Assembly: GCF_002127965.1 (NCBI RefSeq)
Contig: NZ_CP018787.1
Span: 992,001-1,056,000 of the forward strand
Direction of reading: 5' to 3'
From: Oxalobacter formigenes
GTDB lineage: Bacteria; Pseudomonadota; Gammaproteobacteria; Burkholderiales; Burkholderiaceae_D
Length of the DNA: 64,000 nucleotides
A model generated the notes under the pieces. It saw only the letters and a program-made list of their open reading frames with translations, ran no database searches and was not told where the DNA came from. Shown here piece by piece: positions 8,988 through 20,983 of this stretch; the first letter of the stretch is position 1; each line of letters starts with the position of its first letter. A program made the position numbers and the translations under genes.

Positions 8988-11900
8988 ATGCTTATTCTCG
9001 CTGGCTCCAATGCCTTGTCCGCCTTTCGCGCCCAAAGACTTTTGTCCGCCCTGCAGGCGATTGATCCTGCCATTACGGGTGTAACGGCGCGCTACCTGCA
9101 TTTTGTCGATGGCCCCGATACCATTTCGAAAGAAGAGCTTGACCGCCTGAATGCCTTGCTGACTTATGGCGATCCATTTACGGGCAGTGAAAAAGGTGAC
9201 GAATATGTGGTTGTCCCGCGCATCGGAACGATTTCTCCCTGGGCTTCCAAGGCGACGGATATTGTCCACAATTGTGGAATGAACGATATCAAACGGGTGG
9301 AACGCGGCACTTCATATCGTATCCAGCGCCCCAAAAAGGGAGCACCCCTTTCGGAAGACGTTCGTCTGCAGTTGATGGACAAACTGCATGACCGCATGAC
9401 AGAAATGGTTCTCGAAAAACGCAAGGATGCCAAGGCCCTGTTTCAGGAACTCGAAGCGAAACCACTTGAATATGTCGATGTCGTTTCCGGTGGAAAAGAC
9501 GCACTGGTCAAGGCCAATGGCGAGTTGGGTCTTGCCTTGTCTGACGATGAAATCGATTACCTTTTCGACGCTTTTTCCAGGGCAGGCCGCAATCCGACAG
9601 ACGTTGAACTGATGATGTTCGCACAGGCAAACAGCGAACACTGCCGTCACAAGATTTTCAATGCCGACTGGACGATCGATGGCAAGGACCAGTCCAGTTC
9701 GCTTTTTGCGATGATCCGCAATACGCATGAAAAACACCCTGAAGGCACGATTGTCGCCTACAGTGATAATTCCTCGATTATCGAGGGCAAAAAGGTCATG
9801 CGCTTTTATCCACAGAGCGGACAAAACGATTATATCTATCGTCCGAATGAAGAATTGGCTCATATTCTGATGAAGGTGGAAACGCATAATCATCCGACGG
9901 CGATTTCTCCATTCCCGGGCGCGGCTACCGGTTCCGGCGGTGAAATCCGTGATGAAGGCGCCACGGGTCGCGGTGCGAAACCGAAAGCCGGTTTGACCGG
10001 TTTTACCGTTTCCAATCTTCAATTGCCTGAAGCACAGCGTAGCTGGGAAAACACGGCTGACGCCACCAAAGATGAAAAAACGGATGATCAGGCCGTTTAT
10101 GGCAAGCCTGACCGGATCGCCTCTCCATTGCAGATCATGATCGATGGCCCTATCGGCGGTGCGGCGTTCAATAATGAATTCGGCCGGCCGAATCTGACGG
10201 GGTATTTCCGGACTTACGAACAAAATGTGGACAATCAGGTGTTCGGTTATCACAAGCCGATCATGCTGGCAGGTGGTATCGGTTCCATTTCGGACTTGCA
10301 TACCAGAAAGAATGAATTGCCGGTTGGCACCTTGCTGATCCAGCTGGGTGGCCCCGGTATGCGTATCGGCATGGGAGGAGGTGCCGCTTCGTCAATGGCG
10401 ACAGGTGCCAATACGGCCGATCTGGATTTCGATTCGGTACAACGCGGCAATCCTGAAATGCAGCGTCGTGCGCAGGAAGTGATCAACGCCTGTTGGGCGA
10501 TGAAAGACAAGAATCCGATCCTGTCGATTCATGATGTGGGCGCAGGTGGCTTGTCGAATGCCTTCCCGGAAATCACGAATGACGCCAATCGCGGTGCGGT
10601 ATTCGATTTGCGCAATGTCCCGCTGGAAGAGAGCGGTTTGTCGCCACGTGAAATCTGGAGCAATGAGTCGCAGGAACGCTATGTTCTGGCGGTCGGACAG
10701 GAAAGCATTCAACTCTTCGACGATTTGTGCGGCCGTGAACGCTGTCCGTACTCCATCGTCGGGGTGGCAACGGAAGAAAGACAGCTGAAAGTCGTCGATC
10801 CCGAATATAAGAACGAACCGGTCGATATGCCGATGGATGTGTTGCTCGGCAAACCGCCGAAAATGCATCGTGACGTAACTCACGTTGCCCACGATTATCC
10901 AGCCATCAAGCTCGACCATCTCGATATCGACAAGGTCGCCAAAGACGTGATGCTCCTGCCAACGGTGGGCGACAAATCGTTTCTGATCACGATCGGCGAC
11001 CGTTCGGTTGGTGGCATGACGAGCCGTGACCAGATGGTCGGACCCTGGCAGGTGCCGGTTGCAGACTGTGCTGTGACGCTGATGAGTTTTGAAGGCTACG
11101 CAGGCGAAGCGATGGCGATGGGCGAAAGGACACCTCTGGCCGTTATCGACGCTCCGGCTTCGGGTCGTATGGCAATCGGTGAGGCGCTGACCAATATCGC
11201 GTCCGCTCCAATCAGGGACATATCGGATATCAAGCTGTCGGCCAACTGGATGGCAGCGTGTGGACAACCCGGTCAGGATGCAGCCCTGTTCGATACCGTC
11301 AAGGCAGTCGGCATGGATTTGTGCCCGGAACTGGGAATCAGCATTCCTGTCGGCAAGGATTCGCTCTCGATGAGAACGACATGGAAAGACGGGGAACAGG
11401 ATAAAGATGTGATGTCGCCTGTTTCACTGATCGTGTCCGCCTTTGCGCCGGTGCCGGACGTGCGTGGCGCATTGACGCCTCTGCTGAATACGGATGTCGG
11501 TGAAACAGTCCTGCTCCTGATCGATCTCGGACGCGGCAAGAACCGTATGGGCGCTTCCGCTCTGGCTCAGGTCACGCAACAGATCGGGTCAATCGTGCCG
11601 GATGTCGACAGTGCCGACGATTTGAAGGCGTTCTTTGCCGTTATCCAGAAACAGAACAGGGAAGACAGGATTCTGGCTTACCACGACCGTTCGGATGGCG
11701 GTCTTTTTGCCACATTATGCGAAATGGCATTCGCCAGTCGCTGTGGACTGTCGATCGATCTGGATTCGGTTGTCGATGCTGCTGTCGATAAAGGCACTGA
11801 CAAGGAAAATGTTCTGTCGGCACTGTTCAATGAGGAATTGGGTGCGGTCATCCAGATCCGTGTTGCCGATCTCAGAAAAATAAAGATGGCGCTGAAAAGG

Positions 11901-12941
11901 GCGGGACTCGACAAGGCAACGCACGTTCTGGGTACCGTCACTGAAGGTGAAACACTGCAATTCAATTTGCGCGGTATGCCGGTTTGTACGCATTCCCGCG
12001 TCAACCTGCACCGTTTGTGGAGTGAAACAAGCTGGCGAATCGCCCGTTTGCGCGACAATCCGGAATGTGCCGATATGGAATACGACCGTATTCTGGACGT
12101 AAGCGATACGGGAATGGCTCCTCTGGTGACTTTCGATATGGAAGAGGATATCGCCGCCCCGTTTATCGGCAAGGGCGCACGTCCACAGGTTGCGATCCTG
12201 CGTGAACAGGGCTCCAACTCGCATGTTGAAACCGCGTATGTCATGCACAAGGCCGGTTTCGAAGCGATTGATGTCCATATGAGTGATTTGATCAGTGGAC
12301 GTATGTCGCTGGACGATTGCAAGGGGCTGATTGCTGTCGGCGGTTTTTCCTACGGTGATGTACTGGGCGCAGGCGAAGGCTGGGCGAAAACGATCCTGTT
12401 CAATGATATGCTGAAAGAACAGTTCGAGACTTTCTTCATCCGTCAGGATACGTTTGCATTGGGTATCTGTAACGGGTGCCAGATGATGAGCAGTCTCGCC
12501 TCGATTATTCCGGGAGCGGAAGACTGGCCGAAATTTGTCCGTAATCGTTCGGAACAGTTTGAAGCGCGCTTCACGATGGTTGAAATTCAAAAATCACCGT
12601 CCATTTTCTTCAACGGTATGGAAGGCACAAGAGCGCCGATCGTTGTCTCGCACGGTGAAGGACGCGCCGATTTCTCGCAGCAAGGGAATATGGACAAGGC
12701 ACTGGTTGCCATGCGTTACGTCGACCATAAGGGCATGCCAACGGAAATGTATCCGATGAATCCGAATGGTTCGCCAGAGGGTATGACGTCGGTGACGACA
12801 GCCGATGGCCGCTTTACGGTATTGATGCCTCATGCCGAACGGGTCTTCAGGACAGTACAGCAATCCTGGGCGCCTGATTTCTGGGCGGAAAGTTCTCCCT
12901 GGATGCGTATGTTCCGCAATGCCCGCAAATGGATGGGCTGA
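8988..12941 (+). CDS. purL: Phosphoribosylformylglycinamidine synthase (large single-chain form)
   Basis: A 1317-residue FGAM synthase, the fourth step of purine biosynthesis, converting FGAR, glutamine and ATP to FGAM. The protein has the full large-form architecture: an N-terminal PurS-like region, a linker with [10 protein letters not shown], two AIRS-type ATP-binding halves with [16 protein letters not shown] and PVGKDSLSM, and a C-terminal glutamine amidotransferase. The amidotransferase nucleophile is Cys1161 in LGICNGCQ, and the catalytic His and Glu lie in the PHAERVFR region. It uses the ATG at 8988. It is transcribed alone: a candidate promoter precedes it and a strong palindromic terminator follows. 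Confidence 0.97.
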   Translation: MLILAGSNALSAFRAQRLLSALQAIDPAITGVTARYLHFVDGPDTISKEELDRLNALLTYGDPFTGSEKGDEYVVVPRIGTISPWASKATDIVHNCGMNDIKRVERGTSYRIQRPKKGAPLSEDVRLQLMDKLHDRMTEMVLEKRKDAKALFQELEAKPLEYVDVVSGGKDALVKANGELGLALSDDEIDYLFDAFSRAGRNPTDVELMMFAQANSEHCRHKIFNADWTIDGKDQSSSLFAMIRNTHEKHPEGTIVAYSDNSSIIEGKKVMRFYPQSGQNDYIYRPNEELAHILMKVETHNHPTAISPFPGAATGSGGEIRDEGATGRGAKPKAGLTGFTVSNLQLPEAQRSWENTADATKDEKTDDQAVYGKPDRIASPLQIMIDGPIGGAAFNNEFGRPNLTGYFRTYEQNVDNQVFGYHKPIMLAGGIGSISDLHTRKNELPVGTLLIQLGGPGMRIGMGGGAASSMATGANTADLDFDSVQRGNPEMQRRAQEVINACWAMKDKNPILSIHDVGAGGLSNAFPEITNDANRGAVFDLRNVPLEESGLSPREIWSNESQERYVLAVGQESIQLFDDLCGRERCPYSIVGVATEERQLKVVDPEYKNEPVDMPMDVLLGKPPKMHRDVTHVAHDYPAIKLDHLDIDKVAKDVMLLPTVGDKSFLITIGDRSVGGMTSRDQMVGPWQVPVADCAVTLMSFEGYAGEAMAMGERTPLAVIDAPASGRMAIGEALTNIASAPIRDISDIKLSANWMAACGQPGQDAALFDTVKAVGMDLCPELGISIPVGKDSLSMRTTWKDGEQDKDVMSPVSLIVSAFAPVPDVRGALTPLLNTDVGETVLLLIDLGRGKNRMGASALAQVTQQIGSIVPDVDSADDLKAFFAVIQKQNREDRILAYHDRSDGGLFATLCEMAFASRCGLSIDLDSVVDAAVDKGTDKENVLSALFNEELGAVIQIRVADLRKIKMALKRAGLDKATHVLGTVTEGETLQFNLRGMPVCTHSRVNLHRLWSETSWRIARLRDNPECADMEYDRILDVSDTGMAPLVTFDMEEDIAAPFIGKGARPQVAILREQGSNSHVETAYVMHKAGFEAIDVHMSDLISGRMSLDDCKGLIAVGGFSYGDVLGAGEGWAKTILFNDMLKEQFETFFIRQDTFALGICNGCQMMSSLASIIPGAEDWPKFVRNRSEQFEARFTMVEIQKSPSIFFNGMEGTRAPIVVSHGEGRADFSQQGNMDKALVAMRYVDHKGMPTEMYPMNPNGSPEGMTSVTTADGRFTVLMPHAERVFRTVQQSWAPDFWAESSPWMRMFRNARKWMG

Positions 12942-12964
12942 TGACGTGACTGGTTGGAACCTGA

Positions 12965-12992
12965 AAAACAGCCTGTTCGAACAGGCTGTTTT
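12965..12992 (+). terminator. Intrinsic terminator after purL
   Basis: A perfect 28-base palindrome whose arms are AAAACAGCCTGTTC and its complement, starting 24 bases after the purL stop. The terminal T-run is only four bases, so efficiency is uncertain. Confidence 0.7.
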
Positions 12993-13209
12993 GCAATTCA
13001 AATGAACTGTTTTATTTAAACCACAATGACAAAAATATCGATGTAATTCGTGAACAGAACGAAATGCCTGTGAAGCCTTTCATTTTTGTTTCCACAAGGG
13101 CTTTCAAGCGGATTCAACCGTTCATTCTGGCTATAAAACTGTCGGGTGTGTCGGGTTTTTTTCTTTTATAATCGTTGTTTCAGCATTCTTGCCTACTTTC
13201 AATACAAAA

Positions 13210-15822
13210 ATGAAATCTGCCGAAATTCGTCAAAAGTTTCTGAGCTTTTTTGAAGCCAAGGGCCATACTATCGTCCGTTCGAGCTCGCTGGTTCCTGCCA
13301 ACGATCCCACCCTGATGCTGACCAATGCAGGAATGGTGCAGTTCAAGGACGTTTTCCTGGGACTCGACAAACGTCCCTATACGCGTGCCACGTCCGTGCA
13401 ACGCTGCGTGCGTGCGGGCGGCAAGCATAACGACCTTGAAAATGTCGGGTATACGGCACGTCACCATACTTTTTTCGAAATGCTGGGCAACTTCAGCTTC
13501 GGCGATTATTTCAAGCGGGATGCGATCCACTATGCGTGGGAACTGTTGACGACGGTTTACAAACTCCCTGCCGACAAGCTCTGGGCAACCGTTTATTACG
13601 AAGACGACGAAGCCTATGACATCTGGGCCAATGAAATCGGTCTGCCGAAAGAAAGAATTGTCCGCATCGGCGACAACAAGGGTGCCCGTTACGCGTCGGA
13701 TAACTTCTGGCAAATGGCCGATACCGGCCCATGTGGTCCTTGCAGTGAAATCTTTTACGATCACGGTCCTGACGTTGCCGGTGGCCCTCCGGGAAGCCCT
13801 GACGAAGACGGTGACCGTTATATTGAAATCTGGAATCTGGTGTTCATGCAGTTCAACCGGGATGAACAGGGCAATATGACGCCATTGCCAAGCCCTTGTG
13901 TCGATACCGGTATGGGACTGGAACGACTGGCTGCCGTACTCCAGCACGTTCACAGCAATTATGAAATCGACCTGTTCCAGAACCTGATCAAGGCCGCTGC
14001 TCGCGAAACGGGTACGACCGATTTGACGAACAATTCCCTGAAAGTCATTGCCGACCATATCCGCGCGACGTCTTTCATGATCGTTGACGGGCTGATTCCG
14101 GGCAGCGACGGTCACGGCTACGTATTGCGCCGCATTATCCGCCGCGCCTTGCGCCACGGTTACAAGCTCGGTCAGACCAAACCTTTCTTTTACAAGCTGG
14201 TTGAAGATCTTGTGAAGGAAATGGGCGCAGCCTATCCGGAACTGGTGGAAGCGGCCGGTTATGTCCAGCGCGTTTTGCGCCATGAAGAAGAACGTTTCGG
14301 CGAAACGCTCGATAACGGCATGAAGATCCTTGAATCGGCACTGACGGACAGTTCGACGGTATTGAACGGTGAAACGGCTTTCACCCTTTACGATACCTAC
14401 GGTTTCCCGCTGGATCTGACGGCGGATATCTGCCGCGAAAGAAACATGACGGTCGATGAAGCGGGTTTTGACGTTGCCATGGAAAAACAGAGAGCGACGG
14501 CCCGTGCTTCCGGCAAGTTCAAGATGGCGGCCGCTCTGGAATATCACGGTGAAAAGACGCAGTTCGTCGGTTACGAACGGCTGGAAGAGGTCGGTACGGT
14601 TGTGGCCATTTATCGTGACGGTACTCCCGTTGACAAAATAGAGACCGGCCAGAATGGCGTGATTGTTCTGGATACGACACCGTTTTATGCCGAGTCCGGC
14701 GGTCAGGTGGGTGACGTCGGTACACTGGTCGGTAACGGAGTGCGTTTCGATGTTGAAGATACCCAGAAAATTCAGGCCGACGTGGCCGGCCATCACGGCA
14801 AGCTCGTCAATGGAACGATAACGATCGGTGACAAGCTCGACGGTCGCGTGAATATGGAAATGCGTGCCCAGACGATGCGGAACCACTCGGTAACCCATCT
14901 GATGCACAAGGCATTGCGTCAGGTTCTCGGTTCGCATGTCGCGCAACGCGGTTCGCTGGTCGATCCGGAAAAAACCCGTTTCGACTTCAGTCATAATGCA
15001 CCGATTACTGACGATGAAATCCGTCAGGTTGAAGAAATCGTCAATCGTGAAATCGTGGCGAACAATCCGACCGAAACCCATCAGATGAGTTTTGACGAAG
15101 CGATTGCGCATGGTGCGACGGCACTTTTCGGCGAAAAATACGGCGATGTCGTCCGGGTGCTGGATATCGGTTTTTCCTGTGAATTATGTGGGGGTACACA
15201 CGTTTCCCGTACAGGCGATATCGGTTTCTTCAAGGTTGTTTCCGAAGGGGGCGTGGCAGCGGGTATCCGTCGTATCGAGGCGGTTACCGGTCTGGTGGCC
15301 ATGCAATGGGTTCAGGATATGGCCCGCAAGGTTGGTGAAGCCGCTTCTGCGCTGAAAACCCAGCCGGATGAACTGGTGAACCGTATCGTACAGGTACAGG
15401 ACCACATCAAAGGTCTCGACCGTGAACTCTCTACCCTGAAAGCGAAATTCGCTTCCAGTCAGGGTGATGATCTGGCCGACAAGGCAACAGACATCAAGGG
15501 TGTCAAGGTGCTGGCTGCCATGATTGAAGGTGCCGATGTTTCGGGCTTGCGAAGCACGATGGACAAATTGAAAGACAAGCTGAAAACGGCAGCTATCGTT
15601 CTGGCAGCCGTTAATGACGGTAAGGTCAGCCTGATTGCGGGCGTTACATCCGATATGACGTCGAAACTGAAAGCGAGCGAACTGGTGAATCACGTTGCCA
15701 AACAGGTCGGTGGCAAGGGCGGTGGACGCCCGGATATGGCTGCCGCCGGCGGTACCGATCCAAGCGGTCTGGATGGCGCATTGAATAGTGTGGGAGGCTG
15801 GGTCCAGGAACGTCTGGGCTGA
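13210..15822 (+). CDS. alaS: Alanine--tRNA ligase
   Basis: An 870-residue class II synthetase that charges tRNA-Ala. The N-terminal catalytic core has [20 protein letters not shown] and [18 protein letters not shown]. The editing domain carries its zinc-binding sites in [12 protein letters not shown] and CELCGGTHV. The C-terminal oligomerisation domain ends with the usual glycine-rich [16 protein letters not shown]. The true start is the ATG at 13210; a TTG at 13189 is in frame but adds unconserved residues. A perfect TATAAT at 13167-13172 lies 38 bases upstream of the start, without an obvious -35. The tusA-like gene follows after ten bases. Confidence 0.97.
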   Translation: MKSAEIRQKFLSFFEAKGHTIVRSSSLVPANDPTLMLTNAGMVQFKDVFLGLDKRPYTRATSVQRCVRAGGKHNDLENVGYTARHHTFFEMLGNFSFGDYFKRDAIHYAWELLTTVYKLPADKLWATVYYEDDEAYDIWANEIGLPKERIVRIGDNKGARYASDNFWQMADTGPCGPCSEIFYDHGPDVAGGPPGSPDEDGDRYIEIWNLVFMQFNRDEQGNMTPLPSPCVDTGMGLERLAAVLQHVHSNYEIDLFQNLIKAAARETGTTDLTNNSLKVIADHIRATSFMIVDGLIPGSDGHGYVLRRIIRRALRHGYKLGQTKPFFYKLVEDLVKEMGAAYPELVEAAGYVQRVLRHEEERFGETLDNGMKILESALTDSSTVLNGETAFTLYDTYGFPLDLTADICRERNMTVDEAGFDVAMEKQRATARASGKFKMAAALEYHGEKTQFVGYERLEEVGTVVAIYRDGTPVDKIETGQNGVIVLDTTPFYAESGGQVGDVGTLVGNGVRFDVEDTQKIQADVAGHHGKLVNGTITIGDKLDGRVNMEMRAQTMRNHSVTHLMHKALRQVLGSHVAQRGSLVDPEKTRFDFSHNAPITDDEIRQVEEIVNREIVANNPTETHQMSFDEAIAHGATALFGEKYGDVVRVLDIGFSCELCGGTHVSRTGDIGFFKVVSEGGVAAGIRRIEAVTGLVAMQWVQDMARKVGEAASALKTQPDELVNRIVQVQDHIKGLDRELSTLKAKFASSQGDDLADKATDIKGVKVLAAMIEGADVSGLRSTMDKLKDKLKTAAIVLAAVNDGKVSLIAGVTSDMTSKLKASELVNHVAKQVGGKGGGRPDMAAAGGTDPSGLDGALNSVGGWVQERLG

Positions 15823-15832
15823 TGGCAGGGTA

Positions 15833-16078
15833 ATGGAAAACGACGCGGAAAAAAAAGTTGATCAGAGAGTCGATGCTTGCGGATTGAAATGTCCGATGCC
15901 GATTTTGCGGGCCAAAAAGGCATTGGCAAATATGGAATCGGGCCAGTTGCTGGAAGTGCTGGCGACCGATCCGGCCGCTGTGCGCGATTTTCACTTTTTC
16001 GGAAACCAGACGGGGAATATTGTGATCGGGGAATCTGAAGACAAGGGTGTGTTTTCCATTATCGTGAAGCGCAAGTAG
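15833..16078 (+). CDS. tusA: TusA/SirA family sulfur carrier protein
   Basis: An 81-residue protein with the family signature CGLKCPMPIL, in which the first cysteine accepts persulfide sulfur. Family members relay sulfur for 2-thiouridine formation in tRNA or for molybdopterin and related pathways. The ATG at 15833 follows GCAGGG at good spacing and lies ten bases after alaS, so the pair is probably cotranscribed. The usual N-terminal stretch is short and the C-terminal beta strand (FSIIVKRK) is intact. Several paralogues are common in proteobacteria, so the gene symbol is a family assignment rather than proof of orthology. Confidence 0.8.
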   Translation: MENDAEKKVDQRVDACGLKCPMPILRAKKALANMESGQLLEVLATDPAAVRDFHFFGNQTGNIVIGESEDKGVFSIIVKRK

Positions 16079-16110
16079 GTTGGAAAAAAGAATTATTTCG
16101 GGGTAAATGC

Positions 16111-16860
16111 ATGAAAATACTGGTGCCTGTCAAACGGGTTGTCGACTATAACGCCAAAATCCGGGTCAAGCCCGATGGCAGCGGCATTGAAATGGATAAC
16201 GTCAAGATGTCGATGAATCCATTCGATGAGATCGCTGTAGAAGAAGCCGTCCGTCAAAAAGAATCGGGTGTGGCTTCTGAAGTGGTCGCCGTTTCATGTG
16301 GCATTGAAAAATCGCAGGATACCTTGCGAAACGCGATGGCTATCGGTGCCGATCGCGGCATTCTGGTCAAGACCGATGCTAAGCTGCAACCGCTGGCTGT
16401 TGCCAAACTGCTGGTGAAGCTGGTGGAAAAAGAACAGCCTGACCTGGTTATTCTGGGAAAACAGGCAACGGATGACGATGCCAACCAGACCGGGCAGATG
16501 CTGGCGGCGCTTCTGGACTGGCCTCAGGCGACTTCGGTCTTCAAGGTGGCGATTGAAAATGGAAAAGCCATTGTCACACGTGAAATCGACGACGGCGAAG
16601 AAACGCTGGCATTGGAATTGCCTGCTGTCATCACCGCTGATTTGCGCCTGAACGAGCCGCGTTACGTGACCTTGCCGAATATGATGAAGGCAAAGAAAAA
16701 AACGATAGACATGACAACGCCGGATGAGCTGGGTGTATCGGTTGAGTCTCATCTGAAAACCGTGAAGGTTTCCGAACCGGCAATGCGTTCCGAAGTCCGG
16801 ATGGTGCCGGATATCGCGACGCTGGTTGACCGGCTGAAAAATGAAGCCAAGGTGATTTGA
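16111..16860 (+). CDS. etfB: Electron transfer flavoprotein subunit beta
   Basis: A 249-residue beta subunit of electron transfer flavoprotein, which holds AMP and partners with EtfA. It begins MKILVPVKRVVDYNAKIRVK, exactly the pattern of classical (group I) EtfB, and contains NPFDEIAVEEAVR and the C-terminal MMKAKKKTID, the recognition-loop region. The complex passes electrons from acyl-CoA dehydrogenases and related enzymes to ETF-quinone oxidoreductase. The ATG at 16111 follows a GGGG ribosome binding site. EtfA starts 53 bases after its stop. Confidence 0.95.
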   Translation: MKILVPVKRVVDYNAKIRVKPDGSGIEMDNVKMSMNPFDEIAVEEAVRQKESGVASEVVAVSCGIEKSQDTLRNAMAIGADRGILVKTDAKLQPLAVAKLLVKLVEKEQPDLVILGKQATDDDANQTGQMLAALLDWPQATSVFKVAIENGKAIVTREIDDGEETLALELPAVITADLRLNEPRYVTLPNMMKAKKKTIDMTTPDELGVSVESHLKTVKVSEPAMRSEVRMVPDIATLVDRLKNEAKVI

Positions 16861-16913
16861 ACCGATCAAGCTGTTTGTCAGGCCGTTTATCAAGTTTCAA
16901 TACAGGATCAGAA

Positions 16914-17846
16914 ATGCCCATACTTGTTGTTGCCGAACATGACAATCAATCTTTGAAAAATGGCACATACCATGCCGTTTCTGCCGCTGCCTTGTGTGGT
17001 CAGGACATCCATGTTCTGGTTGCCGGTTCCGCTTGTCAGGGCGTCGCTGAAAAAGCGGCGAAAATGGCAGGCGTCGCCAAAGTGCTGGTGGCGGACGCTC
17101 CTCATCTGGAACACGGCTTGCCTGAAGACGTTGCCGCGCAGGTTTTGTCGATCACCGGGGAATATTCCCATATTCTTGTCGGTGCCACGTCATTCGGTAA
17201 GGCCATGATGCCCCGTGTGGCGGCAAAACTGGATGTGAACCAGATTTCCGAGATCACGAAAGTGGTGTCAGTCGATACGTTCGAGCGGCCTGTCTATGCG
17301 GGCAACGCCATTGCAACGGTACAGTCATCCGACCCGGTCAAGGTCATTACTGTCAGGACGACGGCGTTTGCGCCTGCAGTGGAGGATGGCAGTGCGGCTC
17401 CGGTTGAACCGGTCGCAGCCGTTGCCGGAAACGGCAAATCGTCTTATCTCTCGCATCAGGTAGACAAGTCACACCGACCGGAATTGTCCAGTGCGAAAAT
17501 TGTTGTGGCAGGCGGGCAAGGTGTCGGTTCAGCAGAAAATTTCAGACTGATCGAACAGCTGGCAGACAAACTGGGTGCGGCTGTCGGCGCATCCCGCTCT
17601 GCGGTAGATGCCGGTTTCATTTCGAATGATTTGCAGGTGGGACAGACAGGCAAGATCGTCGCTCCCGATCTGTATATTGCTGTCGGAATTTCCGGGGCGG
17701 TTCAGCATGTCGCCGGCATCAAGGATGCCAGGACTATCGTGGTGATCAATCAGGACCCTGATGCACCGATTTTCCTGACGGCCGATTACGGTATTGTGGG
17801 AGATTTGAACAAGCTGGTTCCGGAGCTGATAGCGGCTCTGGATTAA
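16914..17846 (+). CDS. etfA: Electron transfer flavoprotein subunit alpha
   Basis: A 310-residue alpha subunit that binds FAD. The C-terminal FAD domain shows [46 protein letters not shown] (key residues G-Q-T-G and P-D-L-Y), GAVQHVAGI and [12 protein letters not shown]-like sequence. I chose the ATG at 16914 ([11 protein letters not shown]) since this is the normal family start; in-frame upstream codons reach back to the end of etfB but encode nothing conserved. It forms an operon with etfB. No dehydrogenase is adjacent, so the electron donor is not indicated by context. Confidence 0.95.
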   Translation: MPILVVAEHDNQSLKNGTYHAVSAAALCGQDIHVLVAGSACQGVAEKAAKMAGVAKVLVADAPHLEHGLPEDVAAQVLSITGEYSHILVGATSFGKAMMPRVAAKLDVNQISEITKVVSVDTFERPVYAGNAIATVQSSDPVKVITVRTTAFAPAVEDGSAAPVEPVAAVAGNGKSSYLSHQVDKSHRPELSSAKIVVAGGQGVGSAENFRLIEQLADKLGAAVGASRSAVDAGFISNDLQVGQTGKIVAPDLYIAVGISGAVQHVAGIKDARTIVVINQDPDAPIFLTADYGIVGDLNKLVPELIAALD

Positions 17847-18024
17847 ATCCGCCTTTGCTGAGCGAAGGCAAGTTGAACAATAAATTTGATTTTAATATTA
17901 GGCAGGAAAACGGATTGAATGCATTCCGTTAAAAAAAACGGGCGATTTTTTCAAAACAGGATTGTGAAAGAAAAAATATCGTCTCAAATATTTAATTCGG
18001 TACCTGTATGAGGGAGTCACTACT

Positions 18025-20895
18025 ATGACAGTTTCGGAAAGTGCGACAGATTCGTTATATGCGCCGCAGGAAATTTCCACCGAGGTTTTACTGGAAAAAT
18101 ATGCCAAGGGCAATGAAACCAGTGTAGAAGAAGTAATGGAACGGGTTGCCCAGGCTTTGGCGGAAGTGGAAGCTCCCAAGAACAAAAAGAAATACGCTGA
18201 AGAATTTTTGTGGGCATTGCAAAACGGCTTCATTCCGGCAGGGCGCGTCAGCAGTGCAGCCGGAACCGGCTTGCAGACAACGCTGATCAACTGCTTTGTC
18301 CAGCCTGTAGGGGACTCCATCACCAATATGGTCGATGGCAAGCCCGGCATTTATACCGCTCTGGCTCAGGCAGCCGAAACGATGCGCAGAGGCGGGGGTG
18401 TCGGCTATAACTTCTCGTCCATCCGTCCGCGTGGTGCCAAAGTCCGCGGTACCGGCAGCAGTGCATCGGGTCCGATTTCGTACATGAAAGTGTTCGACCG
18501 TTCCTGCGAAACGGTTGAATCAGCCGGTGCACGTCGTGGTGCACAGATGGCGGTATTGAATATCGACCATCCGGACATCGTCGAATTCATTACGATCAAA
18601 CAGGAACAGAACCAGCTCAGCAATTTCAACGTATCCGTCGGTGTGACCGACAAGTTCATGCAGGCTGTCGAAAGCGACGGTGATTTTGAACTGGCTCATG
18701 TAGCGGAACCGAATAACGAACTGAAGGAAAAAGGCTCATACAAACGCGCTGACGGCAAATGGGTTTACAGCAAGGTCAAGGCAAGGGATATCTGGGATCT
18801 CGTGATGAAAAGCACCTACAATGCGGCTGAACCCGGCGTGCTTTACATTGACCGTATCAACCGGGAAAACAATCTCGCTTACTGTGAAGTCATCGAAGCG
18901 ACCAATCCCTGTGGTGAACAGCCTCTGCCTGATTATGGCTGTTGCTGTCTGGGCAGTCTGAACCTGACGTCGTTTGTCACGGCTCCGTTTTCGGCACATC
19001 CGCTTTTCGATTTCAATCTGTTTGCGAGAGTGACCAAAATTGCCGTTCGCATGCTGGACAATGTTCTGACAGCAACAAAATGGCCATTGGAAGAACAGGC
19101 GAAGGAAGCTGCTGCAAAGCGCCGTATCGGTCTCGGATTTACCGGTCTGGGCGATGCATTGATCATGCTCGGTATCCGTTACGATTCCGAAGAAGCGCGA
19201 ATCCTGTCGTCTGAAATCTCCAAAGCCATGCGTGACGCCGCATATTCCGGTTCCATCGATCTGGCGAAAGAACGCGGTGCGTTCCCGATGCTGGATGTCG
19301 AAAATTATCTGAAGGGCGGTTTCGTATCGCGTCTGCCGGAAGAGATGAAAGCCCAGATCCGCAAACACGGCATTCGCAATTCGCATCTCACTTCCATTGC
19401 ACCCACGGGTACGATTTCGCTGGCTTTTGCCGACAACGCTTCCAACGGTATCGAACCGGCATTCTCATGGTTCTATAACCGCGTCAAACGCATGCCGGAC
19501 GGTTCGAAGAAAAACTACACCGTCGAGGATCACGCTTACCGTATTTATCGTTCGATGGGAAACGACGTTTCCAAACTGCCGGATTATTTCGTTTCGGCGC
19601 TGGAAATCTCCGCTATCGATCACATGCTGATGGTCGCTGCGGTTGCGCCTTATATCGATGCTGCCATTTCCAAAACAGTGAACGTGGCTGAAGAATATCC
19701 CTATGAAGATTTCAAGAACCTTTATATGGAAGCCTGGAAAAAAGGCCTGAAGGGCATCACGACCTATCGTCCGAATAACGTCAGAACCGCGATTCTGTCC
19801 GTTCCGACAGAAAAAGAGAAAGAAACCAAAAAAGAAGACAAGAACGGGCATTCGGTCACACTCTCCGAACAGGACAAACGTATTATCCTGAAAGAAGTGA
19901 CGATAGCGCCGCCTCTGTCTTCCCTGCGCTGGCCGTCACGTCCTGCGCTGCCAGCCGGTGCTTCGGCATGGATCAGCGAACAGATCATGTCGCCTCAGGG
20001 GGAATTCGCCGTGGCCGTTTCCGACCATGACGGCATTCCTTTCGAAGTGTGGGTACTGGGTGGCCAGACACCACGCGGACTGGATGCCATTGCCAAGACG
20101 CTGTCGATCGACATGCGTGCCAACGACAGGGGCTGGCTGCACAAACGCTTTACGATGCTTTCCAACGTCGGTGGTGATTCATTTGAAATGCCGATGCCGC
20201 CAAACGGGGAATTCGTACAGGTTCCGAGCACGACAGCTGCACTGGCCCGTCTGGTCATGTGGCGTTACAACCAGCTCGGCGCGCTGGATCACAAGGAGGA
20301 TGAACCTTCTCCGGTACTGGATGCCCTGTTCACGCCGCACGAACCGAGAACCGGTACGGACGGTACGCTGGCCTGGGTTGCCGACGTACAGAATCCGTCT
20401 ACCGGCGACGATTTCGTCCTGATGTTGAAAGAACTGGAAATGCCGGACGGTACCCGTCGCCCATACAGTATAGGATTGACGGGTGGGCACCCGCGGGCAC
20501 TCGATGGCCTGTGCAAGCTTCTCTCCGTCGATATGCGCGTGATCGATCCGGCATGGATCGGCATGAAACTGCGCAAGTTGATGAATTATGCAGAACCACG
20601 TGGCGATTTCCTCGCACGTGTACCCGGACAGGCACGTCAGGCCAGCTTCCCGTCGACTGTCGCCTACATCGCCCAACTGGTCATCCATCGATACGCCATG
20701 CTGGGTATCCTGACGCCGGATGGCCATCCGGTCAAACCGCTGGGTGTGGTTGCCGACGAACCGGTTCGCGACGTCCGTCCGACTGTTTTGAGAATGCCGG
20801 GCAAACTGTGTACCGAATGCGGCAATACGACGGTTATCCGCAAGGATGGCTGCGATTTCTGCACGGCTTGCGGGGCGATCGGTTCCTGCGGTTAA
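18025..20895 (+). CDS. nrdJ: Adenosylcobalamin-dependent ribonucleotide reductase (class II)
   Basis: A 956-residue vitamin B12-dependent ribonucleoside-diphosphate reductase, which makes deoxynucleotides with or without oxygen. The catalytic barrel shows [14 protein letters not shown] (Asn294, Cys296, Glu298), [20 protein letters not shown] and a further redox cysteine pair expected near INCF. From about residue 650 the chain contains two copies of a TSCPD-like domain of roughly 110 residues; compare [15 protein letters not shown] with [15 protein letters not shown]. The C-terminus has four cysteines in two CxxC pairs (CTECG and CTACG) plus a final SCG. The ATG at 18025 follows GGGAG. No cobalamin riboswitch fits in the 178-base upstream gap. 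A terminator follows directly. Confidence 0.94.
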   Translation: MTVSESATDSLYAPQEISTEVLLEKYAKGNETSVEEVMERVAQALAEVEAPKNKKKYAEEFLWALQNGFIPAGRVSSAAGTGLQTTLINCFVQPVGDSITNMVDGKPGIYTALAQAAETMRRGGGVGYNFSSIRPRGAKVRGTGSSASGPISYMKVFDRSCETVESAGARRGAQMAVLNIDHPDIVEFITIKQEQNQLSNFNVSVGVTDKFMQAVESDGDFELAHVAEPNNELKEKGSYKRADGKWVYSKVKARDIWDLVMKSTYNAAEPGVLYIDRINRENNLAYCEVIEATNPCGEQPLPDYGCCCLGSLNLTSFVTAPFSAHPLFDFNLFARVTKIAVRMLDNVLTATKWPLEEQAKEAAAKRRIGLGFTGLGDALIMLGIRYDSEEARILSSEISKAMRDAAYSGSIDLAKERGAFPMLDVENYLKGGFVSRLPEEMKAQIRKHGIRNSHLTSIAPTGTISLAFADNASNGIEPAFSWFYNRVKRMPDGSKKNYTVEDHAYRIYRSMGNDVSKLPDYFVSALEISAIDHMLMVAAVAPYIDAAISKTVNVAEEYPYEDFKNLYMEAWKKGLKGITTYRPNNVRTAILSVPTEKEKETKKEDKNGHSVTLSEQDKRIILKEVTIAPPLSSLRWPSRPALPAGASAWISEQIMSPQGEFAVAVSDHDGIPFEVWVLGGQTPRGLDAIAKTLSIDMRANDRGWLHKRFTMLSNVGGDSFEMPMPPNGEFVQVPSTTAALARLVMWRYNQLGALDHKEDEPSPVLDALFTPHEPRTGTDGTLAWVADVQNPSTGDDFVLMLKELEMPDGTRRPYSIGLTGGHPRALDGLCKLLSVDMRVIDPAWIGMKLRKLMNYAEPRGDFLARVPGQARQASFPSTVAYIAQLVIHRYAMLGILTPDGHPVKPLGVVADEPVRDVRPTVLRMPGKLCTECGNTTVIRKDGCDFCTACGAIGSCG

Positions 20896-20921
20896 AAAAC
20901 CGTCCTTAATTGACGAAAAAT

Positions 20922-20964
20922 CCCTGTCGTCGTATCGTGAGAACGATACCGGCAGGGTTTTTTT
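20922..20964 (+). terminator. Intrinsic terminator after nrdJ
   Basis: A long imperfect stem pairing CCCTG...CG...GTATCGT with ACGATACCGGCAGGG around a GAGA loop, followed by seven T. It ends about 20 bases before the next gene start, so that gene either has a promoter inside nrdJ or depends on read-through. Confidence 0.8.
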
Positions 20965-20983
20965 ATGGCGGAAGAGGTGCAAA

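Noticed and set aside
9312-10301. Long minus-strand frames opposite purL, including those at 10392-11267 and 11715-12590
   Set aside because: All are shadows of purL; their composition mirrors the sense codons and there is no start signal.
13180-15111. A 643-codon open frame on the minus strand
   Set aside because: It lies wholly opposite alaS and results from the codon bias of a strongly conserved gene; no ribosome binding site or recognisable family.
17847-18024. A cobalamin riboswitch upstream of the B12-dependent reductase
   Set aside because: I looked for it because the enzyme needs adenosylcobalamin. The gap is only 178 bases, AT-rich at its end, and no B12-box sequence was found.
20846-20983. 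A 46-residue N-terminal extension of the methyltransferase
   Set aside because: It overlaps the end of nrdJ and the terminator hairpin; a strong ribosome binding site precedes the ATG at 20984.
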